From the NCBI RefSeq assembly GCF_000344685.1, contig NW_006920427.1, positions 311,984 to 324,280 of the forward strand: DNA of 12,297 nucleotides, written 5' to 3'. Source of the stretch: Gloeophyllum trabeum ATCC 11539 (taxonomy: Eukaryota; Basidiomycota; Agaricomycetes; Gloeophyllales; Gloeophyllaceae). The notes below the pieces were generated by a model that saw only the letters and a list, made by a program, of their open reading frames with translations, was not told the DNA's origin and ran no database searches. Shown here piece after piece: positions 1-8,400 of the stretch. Every line of letters starts with the position of its first letter. The first letter of the stretch is position 1. Position numbers and translations under genes: made by a program.

Positions 1-1
1 C

Positions 2-121
2 CTTGATTTTGCCGGTCAAACGACTGCTCCGACATATCTGCCTCAGCATCGTATAGTCGAGATCACCAAAGCACGCCTGTATGCGGCTCGCTTATTCGGC
101 TTGCTGTTCCATTGTATTTGA
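2..121 (+). CDS. Possible 3' end of an unidentified gene (partial at left edge)
   Basis: An open frame enters from the left edge and ends at a TGA at 119-121, giving 39 residues before the stop. The peptide has a natural composition, with a helical, Leu/Ala/Arg-rich end (ITKARLYAARLFGLLFHCI). The other two forward frames are closed early, by TGA at 4-6 and by TAG near 55. I do not recognise a family. It is too short to separate from chance, and it depends on unseen upstream exons. Confidence 0.25.
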   Translation, partial: LDFAGQTTAPTYLPQHRIVEITKARLYAARLFGLLFHCI

Positions 122-799
122 GAACCGTTCGAGACGATTCATGGTGTGCGTCCAGATCGCATAGCAAGCAACTTCGTAGCTACCAGGTCTCAAATCTCAT
201 CTGATATTCACAAACTTCAACTCTGGCAGGCTCTACAGTGTTGAGCATGGAGATATGAGAGTACATTCCACCTTGCTTGCTGATGGATACAAAAACCATG
301 CAAGTACGGTACTCTGCCCAGTGCCACCTAAGTAGACGCTGCTGGAGGTCCGAGACGGTAGCTGCCGAAGTGTGATGTTACGGCTCGGATGGGAGCCTAA
401 GGTCCGAATATGGACGGAAAGTCACCTATCGGGTCATATGGCATGCTTCGCTTTGTAAAACTGAGCGTCCGAGGGTTTTTCATATTATAAATGCAGACTG
501 CGTGACCCATTGTCACGACCATGACGCAATCGTGACAGATTTACTTCCTGACCCACTGATGGTCGCCGTGAAAGGACATAGTGTCCTTTTTCCTGCCGTC
601 CGGAAAAAGGACACCTGCTTTGCCCGCCGTGCGAACTACGAATGGTGTACGATGAACGAATTCTACACGCTTTTTCCCCAAGACGCCTCGAACGTCCTAG
701 CCACATTCTTTACTGGCATGCAACATCGCGGTGACATTAGGCGCGCGTGGCTCGGCTGCGACAGCAGATCATTTTGATCGAGGATACGCATTGGCATAG
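122..799. other. Intergenic stretch without a convincing gene
   Basis: I see no spliced or unspliced gene here. Short frames exist on both strands at about 485-777, but they overlap each other and have no recognisable domain. The one notable structure is the inverted repeat at 571-614, listed separately. TGTCACG/CGTGACA words also recur at 511-538. Confidence 0.5.
571..614. repeat. Nested inverted repeats built on AAAGGACA
   Basis: AAAGGACA occurs at 571-578 and 606-613, and inverted (TGTCCTTT) at 582-589. A perfect 13-bp inverted repeat joins 581-593 (GTGTCCTTTTTCC) with 602-614 (GGAAAAAGGACAC) across an 8-nt loop. The copy at 571-578 can pair instead with 582-589 across a 3-nt loop. The two hairpins are therefore mutually exclusive. 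The function is unknown; it could be a palindromic protein-binding site or a mobile-element footprint. Confidence 0.7.
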
Positions 800-1306
800 T
801 CAGGTGTTCACCTTGATCCGGTCTCCAAACACAGCGGCATGCGCAGAGCTGTAGCGCATCTTTCCAGATACTTCCTCCTCCGGAGAGAAAAACCTCGCGG
901 TGGATGCTACTGAATGCTTCACCGAAACGCAGTCTGGTATCGTGACCCTGCAGTACAGTATGGGTGGTTCCATGACCACCAGTGACGGTCCTTGTTTCAC
1001 GGTACGCTCCGGGAGATCAATTTCCCAACATTCTTTCGAGTATGAGCCGTCGTAGCCTGTCGTAGCATCAGGATCCACATGCAACACATTCCTCAGATAA
1101 CTCACGGTCCTGGACGGAAGAACAGGAAGGAGCCTTTGCACTCTCAATCTCGCTTCGCGCATCAATGCCTTATCTAGCAGACGGGAAAATCTGATGAGGA
1201 CGGCCGCTACTGAACGCTCTGTGGCAGCCTTTGTGCTCAGAGAGCGAAAGCAACATTCACAATACTGCTGTGGCCAGCCTTGTGATCGAAGTATGGTCGG
1301 AGCGCC
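800..1306 (-). CDS. Hypothetical open frame, possible exon of an unknown gene
   Basis: This is an uninterrupted minus-strand frame of 168 sense codons ending in TGA at 802-800. It is bounded upstream by an in-frame TGA at 1309-1307. A possible splice acceptor (TTGAG) lies at that upper end, so the frame could be an internal or last exon. The middle (about 1215-1130) is helical and Arg/Leu-rich, and includes RFSRLLDKALMREARLRVQR. The C-terminal part includes CWEIDLPERTVKQGP and RFFSPEEEVSG. There is no signal peptide, membrane segment or domain that I recognise. I could not find a satisfying ATG with upstream exons; an ATG at about 1402-1397 opens another short frame that would need splicing. 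It could be a real gene, a relic or chance. Confidence 0.3.
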   Translation of the reverse strand, partial: GAPTILRSQGWPQQYCECCFRSLSTKAATERSVAAVLIRFSRLLDKALMREARLRVQRLLPVLPSRTVSYLRNVLHVDPDATTGYDGSYSKECWEIDLPERTVKQGPSLVVMEPPILYCRVTIPDCVSVKHSVASTARFFSPEEEVSGKMRYSSAHAAVFGDRIKVNT

Positions 1307-1786
1307 TCAAGTCTCCAGGGTCACTGGTGATACGTTCTAGCTTCCAGAAAATCTCCGGCAAACGTACTGTCGACGGCCACATGCAACTCTAGCATCATGT
1401 GGGTGTCAGGCCTTGCTCTCAGCAACAGCGGTCTTGTTGTCGGCTTGCCTTCCTGATCGTCGGCCCCGAGTGTAAACTATATGCAGGCAGCCTTTCCTGC
1501 ATGACATCAGCGGCATCCGTCATATTCAACGCCTTGGCAGAATCAGGTTGCCTCGATCGCTGTCTCGCGACAAGTGGGCTGCATGGCACAGCATGGCACC
1601 TGTGGTCTACTCACCATCGTTTCCAGGGCTATCAAAAAATTGGCAGTCTGCGCGTCCTGGGTAGGTCGGCCCCGATAATGAAGGGGCACGCACGAGGGCC
1701 AGCTGACGGTGTGGGTCGCGAGCCCGACTGGGACCTGAACGTGTGTCGCTGCAGACTTCCTTGCTCTGAGAGATGGCCAGGAAATG
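1307..1786. other. Upstream region of the thaumatin-like gene
   Basis: No gene is convincing here. A 130-codon forward frame (1399-1791) runs through the stretch into the TATA box of the next gene, has no recognisable domain, and is probably chance. The sequence GCATGGCAC is nearly repeated in tandem around 1580-1600. I take this as the promoter-proximal region of the gene starting at 1877. Confidence 0.45.
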
Positions 1787-1795
1787 TATAAATAG
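1787..1795 (+). promoter_or_regulatory. TATA box of the thaumatin-like gene
   Basis: TATAAATAG lies 90 bp upstream of the ATG at 1877, which leaves room for a leader of about 60 nt. The presumed leader holds a perfect 6-bp hairpin (CTTCAG 1833-1838 / CTGAAG 1845-1850) about 27 nt before the start codon. Confidence 0.75.
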
Positions 1796-1876
1796 AGGCG
1801 TTGGGATCTACCTTATCCCCATCCGAGGAGACCTTCAGGTTCGTCTGAAGCAACAGCTGCAGTTAACTCAACCATC

Positions 1877-2974
1877 ATGAAGGCTTTCCTCGCGTCTGCT
1901 GCGCTCTCTGCTCTCACCGCCGCCTCGGCGCGTACCTTCACTGTGTACAATGGCTGCCCTTTCACTATCTGGTGAGTATCCTGCTGCTCCCATGCCTCGC
2001 AATATTGACTTACCTTGCCGGCAGGCCCGCCATGTTCACCGATTTGAACGTCGGGTCCGCGGTCCCCAACTTCCAGACCGGATGGGAAGCAGCTGCCTAT
2101 ACCCACGTCACTTTCACCGTCCCTGACAACTGGAAGGCCGGTCGTATCTGGGTGAGTCTCCTAGATGTTGATAATGGAGACGCTGAAACTGAGACGATGT
2201 CGCGCAGGCTCGCCGTAACTGCGACTTCAGCACCAACCCGGGCCCGAACTCCTGCCTTGACGGTGGATGCAACGGCGGTCTCCAGTGCGACCCTCACACC
2301 GGCACTGTAAGTTCATACTCAGTACTTATATCACCGAGTACCAGGTCGCTCACAACTGCGACAGGGTGTCCCTCCTGCCACTGTGGCGGAGTGGACTCTC
2401 GAGGGCGACGGCAACCGAGACTTCTACGATAGTAAGGTCTCGTCGTCTTGATAAGTGTCCCCACATACTCATAGTATTTTATAGTTTCCCTCGTTGATGG
2501 CTACAACCTTCCTGCACGGATCTCCAACAACAAGGGCTGCCCCGTCGCCGACTGCCCGGTCGATCTCGGACCTAACTGTAAGTCATCATGCTCATCCTTA
2601 TTCAAACACATCGACTCACGTCATCTGTGACAGGCCCCGCCCCCCTGAAGGGTCCCTTCGACTCCTCCGGCTTCCCCGTCGGCTGCAAGTCCGCCTGCCA
2701 GGCCAACCTGGACGGCAACCAAGCGAACTCAGCGAACTGCTGCTCCGGCTCGCACAACACGCCCGCTACGTGCCCGGCCTCCGGCGTCCAGTACTACGAC
2801 TACTTCAGTACGTACCTCCTCGTCCGCATAACTTGAGCGTCCTTGCTAATTGAGCGTGCAGAGAGCAACTGCCCCAACTCCTACGTCTATGCTTACGACG
2901 AGAGCAGCGGCACCGCCCTCTGGACTTGCGACTCCGGCCTCAAGGCCGACTACACCCTCACCTTCTGCCCATAA
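1877..2974 (+). CDS. Secreted thaumatin-like protein (glycoside hydrolase 64/TLP type)
   Basis: Seven exons: 1877-1971, 2025-2151, 2208-2306, 2365-2431, 2485-2577, 2634-2807 and 2862-2974. The six introns are 53-58 nt with GT...AG ends, and the product is 255 aa. Residues 1-18 form a signal peptide (MKAFLASAALSALTAASA), so the mature protein starts near R19 with TFTVYNGCPFTIWP, the usual TLP start. The mature part has 16 cysteines, the canonical number for eight disulfides. Acidic-cleft residues typical of the family are visible: E116 in AEWTL, and D129 and D134 in DFYDISLVDGYN. The chain ends TLTFCP, as family members do. TLPs bind or cleave beta-1,3-glucan; fungal ones are linked to remodelling of the fungus's own wall and to fruit-body ageing (family knowledge). 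The start codon has A at -3. The gene converges on the Yip1-domain gene, with 273 bp between the stop codons. Confidence 0.95.
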
Positions 2975-3247
2975 GGGAGCCGCAGCTTTCCTTCACCAGC
3001 GGTTAGGAGATGATGCTCGGAGTTGGGCGATGATAAACAGTTCCTCGGATATTTTCTTTGGTGTCTGTGTTACGAAGTAATGAGAAATAATTCCATGTAC
3101 TGTTGTACTTCAGACCAATGATAGGGTTTTGTGTCGTATCAGACTTCACTGTCATTTGATGAGGAACTGTTCTTCAAAAGCGAGGTGAGACCCGGGAGAG
3201 CATCATTACAAACAGGGAGATTCCAGTAGGAGGATAAAATTCAATGC
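2975..3247. other. Convergent 3' intergenic region
   Basis: A 273-bp space separates two genes that end towards each other. It must hold both 3' untranslated regions and polyadenylation sites. An AT-rich AAATAATT at about 3084-3091 is a candidate forward poly(A) signal. I see nothing else in it. Confidence 0.6.
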
Positions 3248-4359
3248 TCATAGACGGCCGACAGGATCGGTCGGAAGAGGATCTGCAGGCCCTACCTCCT
3301 TTACGATGTAGTAACTAAAGAACAAGACCTTGAAAGACAGCGCAAGCCCAGCATGAAGCAGGGCTACCAGGATGACTAAAAGGCGAGTCGCCTTTGCCTC
3401 CGCCTGTTCAGTTAATCGGATGTTATCACGGAATCAAAAACAAGTGATGAAGTATCAAAACGCACGGAGGCTAGGATGGGGTACACGTTGGCAACAAGGA
3501 AGTAGCCAGACAGTCCGAACGCGACCCCGACGAGGACCCAGCGGATTATTGGTACTGGAATGACGCATAGTATCTGGGCGGCTATGTTGGTTAGACGGAC
3601 AGATGTTCAACCCACAGATACGGTTACTTACGGATACCGGTATCCAGACAAATTGACCATAGCCCCACACTGCGATCGCTTCCACAACGCTCCATTCCCC
3701 CACACCCAAGTACCGCAGTGCGAGCCACAGTAGTACTGGCAAAGCCAAACCATATGCGTATACTAACGTCACCGCGATGCTCAGCAGGCCGAAGTTGTAA
3801 TCGACGGGCTCATTTGAGTCGGAGAGGTACGCTGAGATGGATGATGCGAGAGAGGAGGAGAGGAAGAGGGTGAATATGAGCGTGGTTAGTGTCCAGAAAG
3901 GACCATAGAGATCGGCGGCAGGGGTTAAGTGGGTTGAAAGGTATGATGAGGAGGTAGGCAGGAGTGTGGTGTAGCAACGCTTGATCACCTAATGAGACGT
4001 TCAGCACAATCACTCCAGACTAGTGTTCAAAGATACACGTACAGTTTGAGTGTCCACGTCGAAGAAAGGCTGGTAGTACTCTACTGTCCAGAAGCCCGCA
4101 GGCCCTCGAGACGTAGTCCGCGAGCCTCCGCCGTTTTGAGGTGCAGAAGCCGTTTGGTCACCGAGGAACGCTATTTCGCGTGCCTTGTGAGCAATGCAGA
4201 ATGTGGAGCTTGACGCCTATAATATAACGAAGCGTACACTTGAATTGCAGTCCTTCTTGACCTTCTTCGAAGCGCTAACGACGACGGTGAGACGGTTGAG
4301 ACACAGCATAATAAGTCGCAGGGTCGTACATCATCGGATTCTACTGAAACATATGCCAT
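3248..4359 (-). CDS. Yip1-domain membrane protein (YIPF1/YIPF2-Yip5 type)
   Basis: Six exons on the minus strand: 4359-4330, 4274-4238, 4170-4043, 3988-3632, 3573-3466 and 3403-3248. Introns are 54-67 nt, and the total is 816 nt for 271 aa. Order: a short polar N-terminus with LQFKSFLG; a cytosolic stretch with FWTVEYYQPFFDVDT (about residues 48-63); the family motif DLYGPFW (91-97); then five hydrophobic spans to about residue 250; and a short Pro-rich tail. GYGQFVWIP marks the third span. Yip1-family proteins sit in Golgi and ER-derived vesicle membranes, bind prenylated Rab/Ypt GTPases and act in membrane traffic (family knowledge). YIPF1/2 and yeast Yip5 are the closest types I recognise. 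The start has A at -3 and G at +4. It shares a 375-bp divergent promoter with the permease gene. For the intron at 3574-3631, an upstream AG at about 3585 was rejected because it breaks the frame. Confidence 0.93.
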
Positions 4360-4734
4360 TATCGAAGGAGGCGACCGGGGTAAGGAAAGAGCAAGGTGAA
4401 CGCTGCGCGTCGAGCAAGCTGGCACACTTAGCGCGTCTGCCAGCGCCACGTGACCCTTCCCAAAGATGGAAAATCCCGACGCTTTGCGATCGACCGCTTC
4501 TTTCCGTCCGTTGCTCCGAGTCTCCGTTGCCCACCTTTCGTCGCGTCCATCCCGGGCGACAACAGTAACCAAGATACCTGGTCTACTGGTCTGGAGTTAC
4601 TCTTATTCTCCAAGCTTTATGAGAGCACAATCGTTCTTTATGAGTTTCGTGACACGGAGGGTTTAGGTTACAGCTGCCGCTGATCAAAGGACTTCTTGCA
4701 TCGGCCTGTCTTTGTTCAACGCTTATTTATTACG
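4360..4734. promoter_or_regulatory. Shared divergent promoter with a CACGTG box
   Basis: These 375 bp separate the start codons of the Yip1-domain gene (minus) and the permease gene (plus), so both promoters must lie here. A palindromic CACGTG at 4447-4452, in the context GCCACGTGAC, is 88 bp from the Yip1 ATG and 282 bp from the permease ATG. CACGTG is the core site of bHLH factors such as Cbf1/Pho4 types in fungi (established knowledge). An AT-rich CTTATTTATTA lies just before the permease ATG. No clear TATA box is seen for either gene. Confidence 0.6.
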
Positions 4735-7589
4735 ATGGCATCCGGAAAGGAGGAGACGCCCTTTGAGCTGCAAAGCTTGCAGAGCTCGCCCAGGAAACGC
4801 GTCAGGACGCGCAGTGCTATGAACCGCTCCGTTGATGAAGCCACCGACGCGCCCTGGATTGCCATAGAGCCACCTTTGCGGCCCCCTTACTCTGCTGAGG
4901 ACCATGGTGAGTACTATTCTATAACGTAATTATTGTATTGCTGAACCTTTGTGGCATCGTGCGCGAAGCCACTTCCCCCGACTTCACCACCTCTCCTATG
5001 AACCCCCCGTCCTTCGCTGATGCGCAATTCGATATCGTCCTAAGGAGGCAACGTACGCGACCTCGGGAGGGCGGTGGAATTAAACTTACCGCCATCCCTT
5101 CCCGATTCCTCAACCTCTCAAACCAATTCGAGTTCGCCGGCTGGGGAACCGTCTCCACGATCTTCCTTACTCGTGAAGAGCAGCTCAAAGGGGAGGAAAC
5201 ACTGCAGAAGGGACAAAGGGGCAAGGTCCTCGGGCAGTTCACTGCTAGCGCTTTGGCGGGCAATGATGTTCTCGGGAGCGTATTCTATACGTTACCTGCG
5301 ATCGTCGCGGTATCGGGCGTATAGTAGGTCCCAAGTCCTACTGCTGCCGTGGCTGCTCAACCTGGTACTTTTGCGCAGCTCTCCAATATCATTATTCATC
5401 GCCGCGGTGATGCTCTTCCTCTGGCGACCTATTATGGAAGAACTTGGGTCCGCCCTTCCAATAAGCGGTGCACCGTACACTTATTTGTGAGGCTATCTAC
5501 GCTGCATAGAATGGCATAACTGACATTGCAGCTCTTACTAGACTCAACGTGACGTCGAAGTCACTGGCTCTCGTCGGCGCGGCTATATTGCTGCTCGACT
5601 TCTCTTCTACTGCAATCGTGTCCGCCGCTACAGCGGCGTCATACCTAGCGGGGGAGGTCACGCTCCCGTTCCCGGCGTTCGTGGTGGCTATTTTGGTTTT
5701 GATAGTCTTTACTGCTGTCAGTCTGAGCGGGATGAAGGAGAGCGCGAGAGTTGCTTTCGCTGTCTTGTCCTTGCATGTGGGTTTCTGCTATAATACAGTG
5801 TATGTGCGCGGTTGAAGTGACGATCGTTGTGCTTTAGGTGGTTACAATGCTGGTCCTATGGACTGCCTCAGCTATTTCTTGGGGCCGCCACGGCTCGCAG
5901 TTGCTCAAGGACAACTGGGCGGCCGGGCAAGCGGGCTCTTCTGCGAGCATCGTTCACCAGATCTTCAACGGTATATGCATCGGGATGCTCGGATTAACTG
6001 GGTTCGAATGTGTGTATGCGCTTCCCTAACTTATCCTCAGCAGCAATCTTCAAACTCACCCCTCTCGCTAGGCACGCCCGCATATATCGCGAGCGTGAAG
6101 CTCGGTCGCTACCCGCTGGTCCTGCGAAACCTGCACCTATGTGCGATATTCCTGTCCTCGGTCACTATGGTGTTCCTGCTCGCCAATGTTCCTCTTGACA
6201 TGATCAAGGGCGACGCGAATGTGCTGCGCGACCTTGCAGAGAAGGTAATTCCAATCCCCCATGTACGTGGCCGGGTATTCACGCTCGTTCATTGTGTAGG
6301 TGGCTGGGAAGTGGCTGAGGGTATGGACGGTAATCGACGCTATTGTGGTCTTATGCGGAGGAGTCCTCACCGGTATGAGGAAGACTGGCTGCTCCTATTG
6401 CGGCACTCACATCCCATATATTAGGGATATTAAGTGCTTGCGAACTTATTGAGCGCCTCGCACACGACCGCGTCCTCCCGAAGTCGTTCCTCAAAACGAT
6501 GCCCGTAACGGGCTCGCCGTACGTTGCCGTCCTCGCTTTCGTCGCGTTCAGCGGCGCGCTATATGCCAGCGCCGGAGCTAGCCTGTCTATTGTATCGAAA
6601 ATGTGAGCCATCCTATGATAACGGCGACTCGTCGTGTAGTGCTCATTAATGTATGTTAGGTTCTCGCTGGTCTGGCTGAGTACGATGACGCTCTTCCCGC
6701 TGGCAGTGCTGCTGTTGAAGTTCAATCGCGGGAGGCTGCCCAGGCAGCCGAAGACGGGGCTGACCGTCGTCTTCGTGACGCTGGCTATATGCGCCGCGGT
6801 GTTTGCTGGGAATGTCGCGATCGATCCGACGACGCTCGGGTGCGTCTTTTCCTTCTTCCTGTCCTATGGAGTGCGGCTGAAGCGAGCGTATGTAGGTACT
6901 TCGCGGCGTACCTGGTGGCGATTATCATCCTATTCTACGCGACGCAGAATAAAGGGCGGTTCGTGAGGTTGATGTACTGGGCGTACGACCAGAACGTCAT
7001 CCTGCACACTTGGTCGTGGACGCGGGACTGGGCGGAGAGGCTGACGGAGGTGATGATGCGTATGCGGAGGCAGCCGGTGTGCGTGCTCTGTAAGACGGAC
7101 GAGGTGCGGTTCTTGGATTGGATTCTCCGATGAATGCCAATGACACGCGCAACGCAGATCAACCATTTGTTCCAGATGGTGCTGTACGTGAGACAGAACG
7201 AGGAGACGAGTAATCTCAAGCTCGTGCATTTTTATGATGATGATGAGGGCATCCCGAGCGAGATGGAGGCAAATTGGAAGAGTGAGTTCAGCTCGTTTCG
7301 CTGGAAGTGTGACACGCAACTTACACTAAACTGTGTCCCAGTCCTCGACGAAGCGTTCCCGGAAATGACTGTGGACTTGGTACGTCTGGATTCAAATCGC
7401 ACCGCTATATAGAATCCGACCGTATCTGATACTCCGCAGATCTTCGTGAAGGCGCCATTTAATCCCACAACGGTCGCCGCTCTCGCCCACCGCCTCGATA
7501 TTCCGCGCTCTCTTATGTTTATGAGCTGCCCAGGCTCAGATTTTCCGCATTCTGTCGCGGACTTTGGTACCAGGATCATTTCGCTGTAA
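4735..7589 (+). CDS. APC-superfamily amino-acid permease with long cytosolic tail
   Basis: Thirteen exons: 4735-4906, 4969-5323, 5379-5486, 5542-5776, 5838-6009, 6072-6244, 6300-6372, 6425-6602, 6660-6839, 6896-7103, 7158-7281, 7342-7379 and 7440-7589. All junction phases agree, giving 721 aa. Residues 1-150 are hydrophilic and probably cytosolic. The membrane core runs from about 155 (GNDVLGSVFYTLP) to about 570, with about 12 spans. APC-like landmarks include GSALPISGAPYTY (199-211), DFSSTAIVSAATAASYLAGE, and GFECTPAYIASVK (345-357). A cytosolic region of about 110 residues (about 610-721) follows, starting PVCVLCKTDE and including YVRQNEETSNLKLVHFY. The protein presumably moves amino acids or related organic cations across the plasma or vacuolar membrane; the substrate cannot be told from sequence. 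The start has A at -3 and G at +4. Exon 4 uses the second AG (5540-5541), since the nearer AG at 5530-5531 breaks the frame. Confidence 0.92.
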
Positions 7590-7914
7590 TCGTATCAGTC
7601 TTTTCTACCATATCACGCATTTTCATGAGTTCACGAGCATCACGCATCTGCATGGTCCCATTAGATTAGTTATTCTATATGTCGTGTTGATAATGTACTA
7701 CTTCGGTATAATTAGGCTTCGTCGTCGTCGCGGGATCCTATTGTAGTGTAGATAAAATGGCGAATTCTATCCCTTCCTGAGCGGATGCGTCTGCTGCAGC
7801 TAGTTCGACTAAGTCGACTGCGCCAATTGCAAGCCACAGTATATTCTTTGTGGCATGCCATCATCGCCCGTCGTGACAAGCGAAGAGCCCTTGGTCCGTG
7901 CGCATCTCCCGGAG
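7590..7914. other. Permease 3' end and U2 upstream region
   Basis: This AT-rich stretch after the permease stop should hold its 3' untranslated region; the part nearer 7914 should be the U2 snRNA promoter. Short frames at 7564-7746, 7712-7933 and 7785-7982 have no recognisable content, and the last two run into the U2 gene or its TATA box. A GTCGACTAAGTCGAC-like word (GTTCGACTAAGTCGAC, about 7804-7819) is a small palindrome of unknown meaning. Confidence 0.5.
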
Positions 7915-7922
7915 TATATAAA
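7915..7922 (+). promoter_or_regulatory. TATA box of the U2 snRNA gene
   Basis: TATATAAA lies about 32 bp before the predicted U2 5' end, the normal distance from a TATA box to a Pol II start. U2 is a Pol II transcript in eukaryotes (established knowledge). This placement supports an active gene rather than a retroposed copy. Confidence 0.75.
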
Positions 7923-7946
7923 CCTCGCTCCATCCTCTCCTATTCC

Positions 7947-8130
7947 CTACCACTCTGGCCTTTTGGCTTAGATCAAGTGTAGTATCTGTTCTTAATAGTT
8001 TAACCACTATTATGAGGGCACCGCCCTCATTTTTGGTTATCTAATTTTTGCCGCCCTTGTTCCTCGAGCTCTGCTTGCAACTCGGGGGCGTGATGACCTT
8101 GCCACTGCACTACCGGCTTGTGTCGTCGGG
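7947..8130 (+). ncRNA. U2 spliceosomal snRNA
   Basis: The nearly invariant U2 5' domain is present: stem I (TCTGGCC-TTTT-GGCTTAGA, 7954-7971), then GATCAAGTGTAGTATCTG. The branch-site-recognition word GTAGTA is at 7979-7984, which puts it at nt 33-38 if the 5' end is at 7947. Stem IIa is perfect (TAATAG 7993-7998 / CTATTA 8007-8012). Stem IIb is perfect (GAGGGC 8014-8019 / GCCCTC 8023-8028). Sm-type sites are ATTTTTGG at 8029-8036 and AATTTTTG at 8043-8050; the second directly precedes stem III (CGCCC...GGGCG, about 8052-8090) and is the likelier. Stem IV is GATGAC 8092-8097 / GTCGTC 8122-8127 around a CTGCACTACC loop. The length of about 184 nt fits U2 in general. U2 pairs with the intron branch site and with U6. 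The exact 5' and 3' ends are estimated. Confidence 0.95.
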
Positions 8131-8220
8131 GGATCTCCCATTTCTTTTTCCCAGTGACATGTGACATTCAGTTGACTGTGCTGTTGTTATTGGGAAATAG
8201 GATGTTGGAGGGACTGGGGT
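8131..8220. other. U2 3' flank up to the first mobile element
   Basis: About 90 bp lie between the U2 3' end and the target duplication of element 1. Fungal snRNA 3'-processing signals would be expected here, but I recognise none. A short inverted pair, TTTCCC / GGGAAA, spans about 8157-8197. Confidence 0.4.
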
Positions 8221-8344
8221 GGATTTGCCAGAGGACCCGGCCGGCTGACACAAAGTCCACGTAGCCCTATAGCCCATGGCCCATAGCGCATTTGTCATCG
8301 GGCTACATAGACTTCGTAACTTCTTAGCCTTGTCTAGGGTAGGA

Positions 8345-8400
8345 CAGCAAGCTGGCTTGCTGGCCCCCTCGGGGCCTCTCGGGCGCTCGCAAGCGAGCCC
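8345..8400. repeat. Three consecutive short hairpins in element 1
   Basis: In a row: CAGCAAGC-TG-GCTTGCTG (8345-8362), GGCCCC-CTC-GGGGCC (8362-8376) and GCTCGC-AA-GCGAGC (8385-8398). All three stems are perfect. They lie about 115-170 bp inside the left end of element 1 and have no counterpart in protein-coding sequence. Confidence 0.7.

Noticed and set aside
1067..1115. Possible 49-nt intron (minus strand GTGAGT...ACAG) in the unknown frame
   Set aside because: The donor and acceptor look good, but removing 49 nt breaks the long frame unless a different upstream frame is used, and that one meets a stop within about 20 codons. Left open rather than called.
1399..1791. 130-codon forward open frame
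   Set aside because: It runs through the promoter region and into the TATA box of the thaumatin-like gene. It has no recognisable domain, and its composition looks random (many Cys, Arg and Trp without pattern).
4171..4572. 133-codon minus-strand frame covering the start of the Yip1-domain gene
   Set aside because: It reads through two introns of that gene. Splicing at 4329-4275 and 4237-4171 gives the family-like LQFKSFLG and keeps the frame, while the unspliced frame has no similarity.
5999..6009. GGGTTCGAAT resembling a tRNA B box
   Set aside because: It lies at the end of exon 5 of the permease and encodes the conserved GFEC; there is no A box or cloverleaf around it.
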